Assembly (NCBI GenBank): GCA_947652605.1
Contig: OX393577.1
Coordinates: 23,315,466-23,379,465 of the forward strand
DNA from: Elmis aenea
Taxonomy: Eukaryota > Arthropoda > Insecta > Coleoptera > Elmidae
Reading direction: 5' to 3'
Length of the DNA: 64,000 nucleotides
Shown: piece after piece, positions 1 to 11,610 of the stretch
How positions within the stretch are numbered: the stretch's first letter is position 1
Layout of the letters: the number at the start of each line of letters is the position of its first letter
The notes under the pieces: model-generated
The model's input: the letters and a program-made list of their open reading frames with translations, nothing else
The model's database searches: none
Told to the model about the DNA's origin: nothing
Position numbers and translations under genes: made by a program

Positions 1-2979
1 GTAAGATAACATATACAGCACATGTATTTAATTTCACACTAAAAATATAACACTTTTTTGTGGAGTGTTGAAGCGGATGTATAAACTGTTTGTCAAACTA
101 TCTCTGTGATTTACTACAAAGTCATTACTGTCAACACTCGACACATTATGTATATATACTATTAAATGTCGAAGGTGCAGCCATTTAAAACAAAGTTTTT
201 ATTATAAAAAGCCGAACACAGCGTTCAAGTAAAAAACTTGTCACAGATACGTAGAACTTGAAGAAGTTTTAAACCTGTAAGTAATCTATTATCTGGTTCA
301 ATTTTAGTTCTCGCACAAATATCCATTTAGTCAGAAAATAAATACATTTATTTAGAATCATTTGCCAAAAGCTGTTCTTAATGTTTAAAAGAGTATAATA
401 AAATATAAATACACACACACTGAATGATTTATATGGACGGATTATTTAAGTGATTCGTTAATTATTATAAAAATTATGCTAAATTAAAATCACTTACCTG
501 TTTTTCGATGGATTTCTTGTAAAAATGCAATTAGGTACCAGTCTTTAAATGTCTCGTCTCTTCACCAGTATCTTGAAACGGTAATGTTTTTGGGCAAGAG
601 ATCCATCAAAAATAGTAATTTTTAATTAATTCTGTATATATTTGTACAAACTTCATTCTTACTGTATTCCTGTTTTTTTGTTTTTTTGTTTTAGTAATAC
701 TGAAATAATTAAAGATAATTCATATCGTATCATACAATATATTTTAATTTCTGCCAATTTGAGTTACATCATTTTTTCTCAATAACTAATTAACTAATAC
801 TAAGAATACCTACTAATACAATTTATTTTAACACAAGTTAATAATACGTGTTCGCAGTGACAGAAAAGCAATTTAAGTGTATTTGTCAGTGCCATAGAAA
901 CTTATAATGCATATTTGTAGTAAATTTTTGATCTATGAGTAAAAACTAATGCATTTTATCATAATTTTGAAATATCTTAGAAACGTAGTCGACTTTAAAA
1001 AGCTATAAAAAAATTTAAAAAATGTAAACTTACTGGAATAAAAGATCGATTTTTTTAATGGGCAAAAAAAGTTTTTGTAATGTTAGTTCAAAAATTAAAA
1101 CTTTTTTAACATAAAACAAATAAGTGTTTGTTTCCTTTTAACTTAAAGATCGTGCTCTCAGACACTCGAGACACATATACAAGTTACAAATATTTGAGAT
1201 TTAAACTCGCCTATTTCTATAATTCAGTTTTTATTACAAAAGCTTGAATTTCTGAAGTGACTTTATCTTTGGGTATTTTGAAGTTGTTATTATTTTAATT
1301 TCCTGCTGCTTTATTTGTTATTAAGTAAATGCTATTTTCAAAGAATTTTGAGAATACTTAATTACATTATAGTTATTCGCTTTCTCAAGAAAATTTAATA
1401 TATAATTACAGGGCAAGATAAAAAATTGCAACCTGATAATTACCTCACGATGTGGGTCAAAAATTATAATTTCTGTAATCTGAATCATTGTTATATTTCA
1501 ATAGTATGCTCTGTGAAGTTGTTTGTGGTACTTATTAGCATATAAACAGTGAAGTACTAAAATCCCTGTGGTAAGCGAGTTAGAGCGCCAATAACTGTAT
1601 TCTATGTACGGTTAGCTTTTTCAACGCGTTTTTTTAAATTAATGTTTATGGTCGCTGTAAGCGATGCTATTATAAGACAGATGAAGCAATTGTAGCAAGC
1701 ACTTGTTTTAAAAGAATCGGAACAATGCAAGCCTGGGGAGCAAATCAAGATTATTTTATTTTCAATTACTGCACGGTTGGTCCCAAATTGTTCCTATAAA
1801 TTATTTTTGACGTCAGTGATAAATTACACTGTTGATATAAATTTAAAACACATGAGTATGCTACAGTAGCAATAAATTATATTAAATGTTTTAGATATAG
1901 AATTACACATATTTGAACAGGACCATATGATATACTTCTTGGATTGCCCGTAACCAGTCGAGTATGAAATATATAGGAGGATGTGGTATTTAAACCTGCA
2001 TTAAGTTTAAAACAAATAGTTAAAAAAATTACTAGATCTTTTACCACAAATAAAATTATGTATTACACTTTTATCTATGCTGGGGGTATGTATCACACAA
2101 ATACTGTTCTAATATTACACAATATAATCAAGTTTGGAATAGCGTGGTTGGTGAAATGAAATATCGTTAGGCAATATCACAAACAAACGAAATGAAATTG
2201 TTGATAGTTTTTTCCGAAAGGGTATATTTACGGGAATCTAGTGTGATGGATTCTACCGATTATACTCGAGTGACGGTATTTCTTATTTCGAGGATTATTT
2301 CACTCCCTCATACAGTCGATCAGTTCGTTCTAAAATAACCCTTGCTACAAACATCGAAACGTAGTATTGTATTGAGAAACTGTAATGCAATTCTAAGAAC
2401 GTGTTCTAGAGACGCAGACATCAATTTTTGATAGAAATCTTTAAGGAATCAACTGGCATAGATCTCCTTGATTTTTTCCCTGGCTCTGCGCGTTAAGTTA
2501 TAATAGGTACACATTGTGTGTGGGCCCTTATACTTTTGTTGCATTTAATTACCTATATACTGAGTCATGTTAACTAAAATTTATTGCAATAATAACATTC
2601 AACAGCACAACAGAAACACGATAACTACATTAGATTCTTGCGCATTAAGGAGATGGAAAAAACACAATGGTTAAACTTTTTAGTGAATCACACTTAATAA
2701 ATGTTAAATTTACAAGCGAATGTTTACTGTTTTAGTAGAAGAGCTATTTCTGGGTTCAATAAAAAGTCGGTTTATAAAAAAATTCCGTGCTTAACAAAGT
2801 TTTATGTGACTGTAAACATTCTTCATTATTATGGCTTTTGTTTAGATGTGTTTTTAATGTTTCTTATCAGTTCGTGCATTTATGTCGTTTTAAAGTAGTA
2901 CCTTCAAAGCATTTTTTTTTCAGATTTGCAATAACGTTAACGTTGTGCATTCATATTATAAGTTTTTCATCATTTGTGG
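1..2979. other. gene-free AT-rich stretch
   Basis: No recognisable gene, RNA or complete transposon is seen. It contains a short CA run near 411-420 and a T/G-rich homopolymer tract near 671-692. On the minus strand a good donor (CAG/gtaagt) lies at 492-500, but the sequence that would be its exon (about 498-600) has stops in each frame over its length, so at best it is a non-coding exon. Confidence 0.5.
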
Positions 2980-3439
2980 CAGGGCATGAAACCGGTTTTT
3001 TAAACCGGTTTAAAAAACCGGTTAACCGTTATTTTTTGTCAGAAAAAGTGATTTTTAACCGAAACCGAAACCGTTATTTTTAAAGGCAAAAAAAAACGGT
3101 AACCTTTAACCAAAATAATAAAAAACCGTTTTTTTTAACGTCTTTTTTTTAATAAAAATTACGATGAAAAATACAAAATCTGTAGTAAATGCGATTAGTT
3201 TACCAGAAGTCATTACTGAACGCTTGATTGTACATTTATTATAAAATTATGAATAAATAATATCTTTTCATACTTTGCATTCCTGATCTAAATAATTTTA
3301 AAAACCGGTTAATTTCACCGTTTTTTTCTAAACCGGTTTTTTACGAATAAAACCGGTTTTTCAACAAAAACCGTTATAAAAATAAAGTTCTCGATTTCGG
3401 TTAACCGTTAACCAAAATTTTTTTTGGTTTCGAGCCCTG
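2980..3439. mobile_element. hAT-type non-autonomous element (460 bp) with 8-bp target duplication
   Basis: The ends are inverted repeats: left CAGGGCATGAAACC, right the complement of CAGGGCTCGAAACC. They are flanked by a perfect 8-bp direct repeat ATTTGTGG (2972-2979 and 3440-3447). CAGGG termini plus an 8-bp duplication are the hallmarks of the hAT superfamily. The subterminal regions are packed with AACCGGTT and related motifs on both sides, so the element folds back strongly. It encodes no transposase and must have been moved by an autonomous relative elsewhere. The intact duplication suggests a fairly recent insertion. Confidence 0.9.
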
Positions 3440-3520
3440 ATTTGTGGTCAGCAGAACGGGGTTAAGTACATATAAATGTGACAAATGTGGGGTGCGAAAA
3501 ATTACTCGAAAACAATTGCT

Positions 3521-3770
3521 CGAAAGAAAACTGCTCGAAAAAAATTGCTCGAAAGAAAATTGTTCGAAAGAAAATTGCTCGAAAGAAAATTGCTCGAAAG
3601 AAAATTGCTCGAAAGAAAACTGCTCGAAAGAAAATTGCTCGAAAGAAAATTGCTCGAAAGAAAATTGCTCGAAAGAAAACTGCTCGAAAGAAAATTGCTC
3701 GAAAGAAAATTGCTCGAAAGAAAACTGCTCGAAAGAAAATTGCTCAAAAGAAAATTGCTCGAATACAATT
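3521..3770. repeat. 15-bp minisatellite (about 17 copies)
   Basis: Tandem units of GAAAGAAAATTGCTC with few substitutions. Because 15 is a multiple of three, all three frames stay open, giving repetitive low-complexity frames in both directions. These are artefacts rather than genes. Confidence 0.95.
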
Positions 3771-4011
3771 GCTCGAAAAATTGTTCCTCGAATGGAAAGT
3801 TTCTCGAAAGCCTAGTTGCTCGAATAACAATTTCTTGAAAAGAAAATTGCTCGAAATCATGAAATTAGTTGCTTAAAAAAACGCAAAATTTATGTAAATA
3901 CAAAATAATTAAATGTACTAGAACAGTTGTTGTGTACATTTATTTACAAATACATGTACACTTACTCAATTTGTTGTTGAGATAAACACTATAAATATTT
4001 GAAAATATTAT

Positions 4012-4340
4012 ACAGTGTGTCCAAAACATATGGAATATGCTATATATCTCAGTAAATATCCACTTTAGGGAAAAATGTTTTGAATAAAAGTTGTTTGGTA
4101 CTTAGTTTTCCACCATAAGATAAAATTTAAATTATTTTCGAATAACAAAAGCGCAATGAAAAACAATTGATTTTTTTAAATGACAAGGTACTCCTATATT
4201 ATACTCATTTGATAAAAAAAAATTGTCTCTTTTCGATAATGCAAAACTTTAGTACCTTTATTTATTTTCAATAATGCGCAAGTTACAAAAGCTTTTTTTT
4301 TAAAGATAAACAGTAGGCAGTGAAAACAAAAAAAAACTAA
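4012..4340. repeat. fragment of a CAGTGTGTCC-type TA MITE inside the foldback element
   Basis: It starts with TA followed by CAGTGTGTCCAAA, resembling the CAGGGTGGTCCAAA end at 22458. An internal stretch around 4258-4285 (TTTATTTTCAATAAT then CGCAAGTTACAAA) is shared with 22858-22890 in that element. No matching right end was found, so this is a partial copy. Confidence 0.45.
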
Positions 4341-4765
4341 GTGTAAAACTCTTTAAACTCATTTGGTACATGTTACAAAGGTTTCTTATTTGTTGTTGAG
4401 ATATATGTTATGAATATTTAAAAATAAGATAAGAATATAGTCAGAATCAGCAGTTATGTAGTGTTAAATATATATATAGTGTTTATTTCAACAACAAATT
4501 GAGTAAGTGTAGATGTATTTGTAAATAAATTTAAATATATTTTTACAAGTGTAAACAAATGCAAACAACTTTTCTAGTACATTTAATTATTTTGTATTTA
4601 TATAAATGTAATTTTTTTTTAAATTAACTTATTTCATTATTTCAAGCAATGTTCTTTTCGAGAAATTGTTATTCGAGCAACTAGGCTTTCGAGGAACTTT
4701 CCATTCGAGGAACAATTTTTCGAGCAATTGTATTCGAGCGATTGTTATCGAGCAATTTTCCCCAA

Positions 4766-6274
4766 ACCGAAGAATGTTGTTAAACTACAAACAGATTACT
4801 ACAAATACTGTAGAATGAAAATAGACTCTTAATGTTTTGTTTCTGCTAAATAAAGCATCTTTAAGGTATTACATTTATTTAAGTAAATCAATAATTCAAA
4901 TTATATGTTTTTATACTTTTTGTTAGACTGTACTTTGAAACGAATTAGTAGGTAGTGATTACCACGGACTTTTAAGAGTAAATGAGAACAATGACCAGTA
5001 CGGTACAGAATCAAGATAAGGCAGTAATGAAATAAAAATGGAGAAAAATTTAAATCAGAGTCTCTCGGCTTTTTATGATAATGCAAAGAAAGTTATCGCC
5101 CATTACTTCTAAAGTCCAAATTTATCTCTTGCGTTTAATCTTCGCTGTGCCATCTACAAAAGTAAAGTGCTGAAGATGGTACAAAGGAGAGCGAAATACT
5201 TGGTCAAAAAAGGACTTATCTTGTTGAGTCAGCTATGTATTTTATCATAACTTTTAAATTTGAAACATAAATTTACACATAAATTATCAAAATTATTAGC
5301 TAAACTTTAATTAAAAGTCATCCATCTCTGTTATCAAATTATGATGTTAGCCGAGAATAATTTGTATCTTAAGTGAGGGAAGGTCTGCATGTTGTTTTGC
5401 GTTTTTGTTGCAAATGAGCAGCCTGGAGCAACAATGAAGATGAAAAATCGGATGCATTACGCCAGTCAAGTGGCGAGCAACAGCAGCGTTGATACTGACA
5501 TTTAACGGTACTTCCGGTGACCCAAGCTGCACGGATGTAAAGTTAGAGCCATAAAGGGATAGGAATAGGCGGCACAATAGGCCTTTATATGCAAATCAAC
5601 AATTGTTTGCTCGAATTGATGGAATTTGTGTGTTCCGCTTCACTGATACGAAAAGGAAGCCAAAAAATGCGCAATCAAACAAATTTATAACTGATATGCT
5701 TCGTATAGATAACTACTTTGGAAGAAGGATTTTTAAAGAGGATGGTAACTTGCTCGCATATCAAAATTGCGAGTAAAGATTTTGTTTCATCAACATTTAA
5801 AAAAAATAATCGTTTATGGGTACGGATGCATTCAACATCAAAATTAATTTAAGTTTTAATTTTTAATGCATTTTAATCAGAGCTGACAAAATTATTTGTG
5901 CCGAAATTAGCCACTCAACATTCTTTACAGAAGAGTGTATTTTGACATTTGTTCTTGTGTTAGGGTAAAAGCTTTGTTAAGGATGTCTAATTAACTAGTA
6001 GTATAATTTATGACTTATTTCATTACTTTTAATATTTATTTAAACTAAATAATTTATAATGTTTTTTACGTTCTATTTTGTTTACAAAATATAAAGCAAT
6101 GTCACTCACCCATTAAACGATACATCTTAGGTTTATTAGACCAAAGCAAAATTTCGTGTGACATGTTTATGAGACGGACTGACTGACTGATTTCTTGGTG
6201 ATGCACTGATTGGACGTGAGGTTGCAAGCCATCAGGGAATAATCAAGTTCGAATCGCTTGATTGAGTGGTTCAC
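4766..6274. other. no recognisable gene
   Basis: An AT-rich stretch. Around 5390-5560 base composition is more even and open frames exist on both strands (minus 5347-5577, 76 codons), but no family is recognisable. A short GACT microsatellite lies at 6174-6190. Confidence 0.4.
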
Positions 6275-6351
6275 CTTATCTGACAAATTACTGCACAATG
6301 AACCAACGCAGACAATTTGTATGCACCCCTTAACAATCTCGTGGCTATCTT
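6275..6351 (-). CDS. weak internal exon candidate, unknown product
   Basis: On the minus strand a pyrimidine-rich acceptor (ctccccttgtgtacag) precedes 6351, and an AAG/gtgaac donor follows 6275. Two of the three frames are open across the 77 bp. One frame also runs on past the donor as a 64-codon open frame to 6167. No protein family is recognised, so this could be chance in AT-rich DNA. Confidence 0.15.
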
Positions 6352-7004
6352 CTGTACACAAGGGGAGTTAAAAAATTAGGAATACTTAATTTTACATCGT
6401 GAACAAGAATTAATAATACCGTAACCAAATATTCACCAAATTTGAATATCTTGTGTCGTTTAACGTTACTCAACTTATATTGATTGCATTTGCTGTACTA
6501 AACGTAAATAATTTAATTTTTAACTAAGCAGCTACAATGGTTGTACAGTTGTACCATTTAAATGAAATATGTTACAATGAATTGAATTTGTGGAAGGTAA
6601 CGTTTAAAACAAACAGCAAAAGAATAGGAATAAAATATTTATCAAATTTATGGCGATAAAACGCAAGAACCCTCTGAGAAAAACAAAGCAGTCTATAAAA
6701 ATTTAATTAAGTCAGTTCCCAAACATATTGTTGTAGCGGTAAAAATCTCTAACATCATCAAGCGATTCAAAACGAAAGCATATTTGTAAAATGTTTGCGC
6801 TTTACAATAAATATTTTGCGAATTTTCCGCGTTTGTGAACCCTTAAGGTTGACTATAAATAAATATCTGTGAGCTACCTTAAAATTAATGTAACTTAACA
6901 TCGGCAAAATACGATTCGCTTTGTCTTTAACCTCAAACAATTACGTTTAAATTAGCCATAACGTTCCATCAGTATTAAACTGCATTTCAATATGTTAATT
7001 TCAG

Positions 7005-7077
7005 GAACCACTCACTACCCATGTCCAATCTTTCACCCAGCACAGTTTGAACCTGACGAAGCAATCTCATTCTCTTG
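7005..7077 (+). CDS. candidate internal exon (73 bp), unknown gene
   Basis: A good acceptor (gttaatttcag) ends at 7004 and a consensus donor (gtaagt) begins at 7078. The 73 bp between are open in two frames: frame 1 reads EPLTTHVQSFTQHSLNLTKQ onward and frame 3 reads TTHYPCPIFHPAQFEPDEA onward. Composition is more GC-rich than the flanks. I cannot assign a family and see no partner exon nearby. If genuine, the window would lie at least partly inside a plus-strand gene with very long introns. A chance pairing of splice signals is the alternative. Confidence 0.3.
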
Positions 7078-7647
7078 GTAAGTTGGCGTTTATGTATTTT
7101 AAAGATAATCGATTCTGTTCGTGCTGTAAAATGTATTAACATCGCACCATCCTGGCCAAATTGGTTTTGACTCGTATATTACAGCGCAGCTCGGCGTCTT
7201 AGGCAAATGGCAATTTTTTGAATATGCGTTTTGATGAAATTTGCAGACGTTTCACTACTTATGAAGATGAATTTATAAAAATTTTAGTGCGAGAGGCGCC
7301 GAAAAAGTGTTCAATGTTTTAAGCGTGGTGCTAGCAAACCTTAATATTTAGTATCATAAAATCACGATTTCCTTTAAAGATCAAAAAAACGACTGGACTC
7401 AAAAGTTTTGTTGCCAAAATTTTACGTTATTAAAGCAGATTATTCATAGAGCCTTAAATATTATATTTCACTCTGTATTTTTAAATAGAAAGAAAGTAAT
7501 AAAATGTAGTTATCATGTGTTAAATAAAAATAGAAAAAAATGCGATAAGCAAAATTCTTGTTCAAAAATATGACCAATATTGTTGCCTTGAAGATGATGT
7601 TTCTAAATCAACTTTTTTATTCTGCATCCGAAATGAAAAAATATATA

Positions 7648-7690
7648 GGGCGTTCCATTAAAAAAATTGGGGTTATTTCCTGCTAAACCC
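7648..7690. repeat. fragment of a TA MITE with GGTGTTCC-type end
   Basis: The sequence TATAGGGCGTTCCATT and the next 30 bp align loosely with the MITE end at 53597-53645, including GTTATTTCC versus GTCATTTCC. No partner end is visible; it is interrupted upstream of the element at 7829. Confidence 0.35.
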
Positions 7691-7828
7691 CAAAAGCAAA
7701 ATAATTGTTAATATCATCAATAAGTTCTTTGTGTTTGCCAAGATATTTAAGTCGAATTTCAAAGAAAAATGTTAAGGAATAATTGAGATAATTAACCGTT
7801 CCTGGATTTTCTCCTACCTAACCCTGTA

Positions 7829-8349
7829 CAAGGTGGACCAAATTCGAATGTTTTACGGGGTATCTCGGTTACCGTAATAGTTAGCGAAAATCTGATATTG
7901 GCCTCTTTTATTAATTTATTAAGATAAACACGCCTGTGTTATCAGATTTTATCATCACTTTCCATTTTAGCACTTGAAATGAAAAATGAAATTTCATGTT
8001 TTTTGAAAATTTACTATTACTTCTTAATTTATTAAAACAGAACAAAATGTTTTTAAGGTTATTTATATAGATTTTTATGCTTAATTTAAAAACATAATTA
8101 AATTATTCTTAAAAACCTTGACTTTCGAGATATGAACTAAACTTGAATAGAAATTCTAGTTGGCCATGAATTTATATGAAAGACAATTATTTTAGCTTTT
8201 CAAAAATATATACCTAGTTTTATATTTTTGTTGCAAAAGAAATCCGAGGTATGGCTTATTTTGTAAAAATTTCCTTATCAAAGTTTGCCATGATTTGGTA
8301 AACAAGTGATTTTTGCAATTATTAAAACTTTCGAATTTGGTCCACCCTC
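7829..8349. mobile_element. TA-flanked MITE (about 520 bp)
   Basis: The left end TA-CAAGGTGGACCAAATTCGAA is mirrored by TTCGAATTTGGTCCACCCT at 8331-8349. The left TA target is intact; the right one is lost or mutated. TIR sequence and TA target fit the Tc1/mariner superfamily, and the termini resemble those of the element at 22458 (CAGGGTGGTCCAAATTCG). No transposase is encoded. Confidence 0.7.
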
Positions 8350-9791
8350 TCTTTCTATAACATACAATATCGAAAACTATTTAAAATTTACCACTCCATA
8401 ACGTTTCCTTGTTCATGTAAAATTACGAGAATATCAAGAAGGTATGCTGATAACTCAAGATAGCAAATTTAATTGCGTTATAAATAGTTGTTAAGTCTGT
8501 TTAATGCTGACTGTATCATAACATGTCGTAATGTAATTTATAACATACCTTAATAGCACGCAGCCCGTTCAGGTAATGAAGATATAAGTGTAGTTCGCTA
8601 ATTTTCACAAAATCGTATAAAATACGGTCGTAAAAACTTCGGTAATAGGTCCTTAAATCTGATCCGTGTCGAGCAAAATGGCAATATCGTCATAAATGGC
8701 GTTAATAAGACAAAATTAACTGAAAACATCCTAATAATTTAATTATTTCCTGTTATAAGTTTATTGCCTGGATAGTTACGTGAGCTATTAAACGAATCAT
8801 GTTAAAAACACGGCAATAGTTTGACACGTCACGTAAATAAAAAAAGAAATTTATGACAGAACGTCTCCGCTGCTTAACGACAAATGTTTTGCATTATTTT
8901 ATGCTCTTAACTCTTTACGTCATTAAGTTTATCCATTTTTATTCATTTTATTGTCCGTCCGATTATTTCAATATGCGAAATTCTTCAACCATTGTACACA
9001 TAAAAAGGTGTGTAAAAAATATACGAAGCTCAATGTTCGAAGCCAACTGGTTCCTTTAATATAATTTTGCATTAATCCATCGTTGTGCTTGTAATACCAG
9101 ATCTGAATTTCTAATGATCCCAGAAAAGCCAACAACATAACACTTTGGACAGCTTAGTCGAAATAGCACCTTTAACCCTATCCTGCTATTGTCTTTCGAT
9201 GGTTAACTACACAGTTTGGGTCCTGAGTAATCCTTTAAAATGTCACGGAGAAAATTTATATCTAATCCTTTTATCGTGCTATATATTGAAAATTCGTTTA
9301 TTACCATAGAGAGGATTTTATCCTTAAATATTGTCCCATGTAATTAAATTTGCTTAAAGGTTTTAACGAAAAGAGATCAACAAAAATTATTATTGATTCT
9401 TGTGAGGTTTGAAGTTTATCTACATTTGGTTAAGCACTTAGTTCTTATAAGCTTTATTCTATTGCTGTCTCCAAATGTTTGTTAGACACAGTTTCTTCAT
9501 ATTATTAAGTGAAGGTTTTCAGTTTCATTAAACTCTTAAAAAAATCTACTGAGATTATTTTTTCCAATAATACTTTTCTATATTAAATGTTAAAGAAATA
9601 TAATTTTTTTAAGACATTTAATATTATGTAAACATTTTATTCGATATACAATGGTCCTGCCATTTCTTTTAAGTACATTCTCTTTGTAGATTTCTAATTT
9701 TTGAATAAAAACTATAACACACTTTTGGCGGTTAATGAAGTCGAATCTTTTATACTGAAATTATATATTGTCGTTATAAACCCTAATGTTG
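8350..9791. other. no recognisable gene or element
   Basis: AT-rich sequence with only short open frames (for example 68 codons at 8853-9059) that show no domain or composition support. Confidence 0.4.
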
Positions 9792-10665
9792 CTGAAAATT
9801 TTCTTTACCTGTATAATTTGCGTTTTCAACCAATCACTAATTTTAAATCTTCTAGAGACTAGCAATAGGAGTAATAATTGTACATTTTCCTGTCAGATGT
9901 TGATCCTCCTGTAAAATTTGCGTTTTCGACCAATAACAAACTCAGATTTCCTAGAAAACACCAATAAACATAATCATACACTGAAAATTCCCTTCACCTG
10001 TCAAATTTGCGTTTTCAACCAATCACTAATCTTAAATCTTTTAGAGACTACCAATAGGAGCAATATAACACGGTAATAATTTTACATTCCTCTGCCAGGA
10101 GTTGATCCTCCTGTCAAATTTGCGTTTTCGACCAATAACAAACTCAGATTTCCTTTAAACGGCCAATAAACATAATCATACACTGATGATTTACTTTTCG
10201 CAATTAACAGATTTTCATGCGTTTATTGGTCGTTTCTAAGAAATCTGAGTTTTTGATTGGTGGAAAATATAAATTTGGAGAGGGAATAAGGTATTTTGGT
10301 CTTGATAATTTTTTGACAGATGTCGGCGACCAATAACGTTACTTTAATATAGATTAAACCACACCCCTGACACACCACTCTGACAGTACCTACTTATAAA
10401 ATTTGACATAACAGATTATGTATGTACCTAAATACTATTTGGTTCATTAATTTTTATTAAAATATAATTCTTGAATTAACAATTAGTTATAAATGATCTA
10501 ATAATAATAACAATCGCAGTAAGTAGTAGGTATACTTTAATTTATCTAAATTAAACAACATTTTAATTTGACAGACAGGTTAGGGGTTAGGTGAAGGAAA
10601 TTTTCTGACAAAATATTACTCGTGCATTGCAAATAATCTATAATTTTTGACAAATCTTCACTCAT

Positions 10666-10731
10666 GCAAGTTGAAGCAGAAAAAATCACTCGTGCACTTC
10701 GTGCACTCATGATTTTTTCAGCTCAACTTGC
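10666..10731. repeat. 66-bp palindrome in module B (copy 1)
   Basis: Near-perfect hairpin: arm GCAAGTTGAAGCAGAAAAAA pairs with its inverse at 10712-10731, with the loop region CTCGTGCACTTCGTGCACTC. The same hairpin recurs in the second copy at 11476-11540 with compensating and non-compensating changes. Confidence 0.8.
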
Positions 10732-11069
10732 ATTCGGGCATATTTACCAAAAATTATCGATAATTTTCAATGCACTTGTTATATTACTACTGATAATATC
10801 CTTTTCCCAATTAACAGATTTTCATGCTTTTATTGGTGGTTTCTAAGAAATCTGAGTTTGTGATTGGTCGAAAATATAAATTTTGAGCGGGAATTAAATA
10901 TTTTGGTCTTGATAATGTTTTGACGAATTTCGGCGACCAGTAGCGTTACTTTCATATAGATTAAACCACACCCCTGACGCACCACTCTGACAGTAAAGTT
11001 TGACATAACATGTTTTTTGTGCGATCGTACTAGAAACAGCTGTTTGACGGACGCGTTAGCAACCATAAA

Positions 11070-11196
11070 GTACTGCATTACCGGCCCTATCCTTAGCAAC
11101 GGCCGTAAAAGTTACTTTTCAGGCCGTTACCCTTAGCAACGGCCGAAAAAGTAACTTTTACGGCCGTTGCTAAGGAGAGGGCCGGTAATGCAGTAC
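11070..11196. mobile_element. 127-bp palindromic GC-rich MITE-like insert
   Basis: Starts GTACTGCATTACCGGCCCT and ends with the exact inverse. Internal TTAGCAACGGCCG blocks repeat inside both arms. It is far richer in GC than its surroundings and sits only in the second A-B repeat, so it was inserted after that duplication or lost from the other copy. No transposase; superfamily not assigned. Confidence 0.65.
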
Positions 11197-11475
11197 ATAA
11201 CCCGTCATCTGTCAGTGACTGAATGTCACGTAGTTTCTAATCTATAATTTTGAAAATTACTAAAAATTTAAATTGTTTTTAATTCGATCGCACAAAAAAT
11301 GTAATATGTACTACGTCTCGGCCAGCAAACCAGACGCGGCCGAAAAAGTTACACTTTTTGCCTTGATACATAAATAACTATTATTTGACAGGTAGGTTAG
11401 GTGAAGGAAATTTTCTGACAAAATATAACTCGTGCATTGAAAATAATCTATAATTTTTGACATATCTTCACTCAT

Positions 11476-11540
11476 GCAAGTTGAATCAGAAAAATCACTC
11501 ATGCACTTCGTGCACTCGTGTTTTTTTCAGCTCAACTTGC
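11476..11540. repeat. palindrome in module B (copy 2)
   Basis: Second copy of the hairpin described at 10666-10731; arms GCAAGTTGAATCAGAAAAA and its inverse around the loop CATGCACTTCGTGCACTCG. Confidence 0.8.
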
Positions 11541-11610
11541 TTTCGGGCATATTTACCAAAAATTATCGATAACTTTTAATGCCTTTGTTATATTACTACT
11601 GATAATATTT

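Larger units (their letters stand above)
3490..4765. mobile_element. foldback-like element with long inverted arms
   Basis: The left arm (about 3490-4000) and right arm (about 4470-4765) are inverted copies of each other. In order, both carry GCTCGAA-type repeats, then a block containing TACAAAATAATTAAATG, then an ATTTGTTGTTGA-type block. The left arm is expanded by tandem 15-bp units whereas the right arm holds only a few, so the arms are unequal. Inverted arms built from short tandem direct repeats are typical of foldback elements such as Drosophila FB. The exact ends and a target duplication could not be fixed; both ends show a GGGG run next to the arm. The centre holds a piece of a separate MITE family. 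Confidence 0.65.
9792..11610. repeat. complex repeat cluster of direct and inverted modules
   Basis: A module of about 190-200 bp is duplicated in tandem (9792-9980 and 9981-10184), each copy holding two TTTGCGTTTTCRACCAAT motifs. Part of it reappears inverted at about 10213-10270. Two further modules follow as direct repeats: module A (10201-10396 and about 10805-11003, containing TTAAACCACACCCCTGAC) and module B (about 10573-10801 and 11386-11610, containing a palindrome). The order is A-B-A-B, with the second A-B pair enlarged by about 200 bp, mostly the palindromic insert at 11070-11196. No coding capacity is seen. It looks like a duplicated non-autonomous transposon or a small satellite-like array. 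Confidence 0.8.

Noticed and set aside
3444..3876. Four long repetitive frames (both strands) with Glu-Asn-Cys-Ser-Lys, Lys-Lys-Ile-Ala or Leu-Leu-Glu-Arg type repeats
   Set aside because: They are the reading frames of a 15-bp tandem repeat, open in every phase because 15 is divisible by three.
9792..11610. Possible CRISPR-like array because of repeated motifs
   Set aside because: Repeats are long, unequal and partly inverted with no regular spacers, in a eukaryotic, transposon-rich setting.
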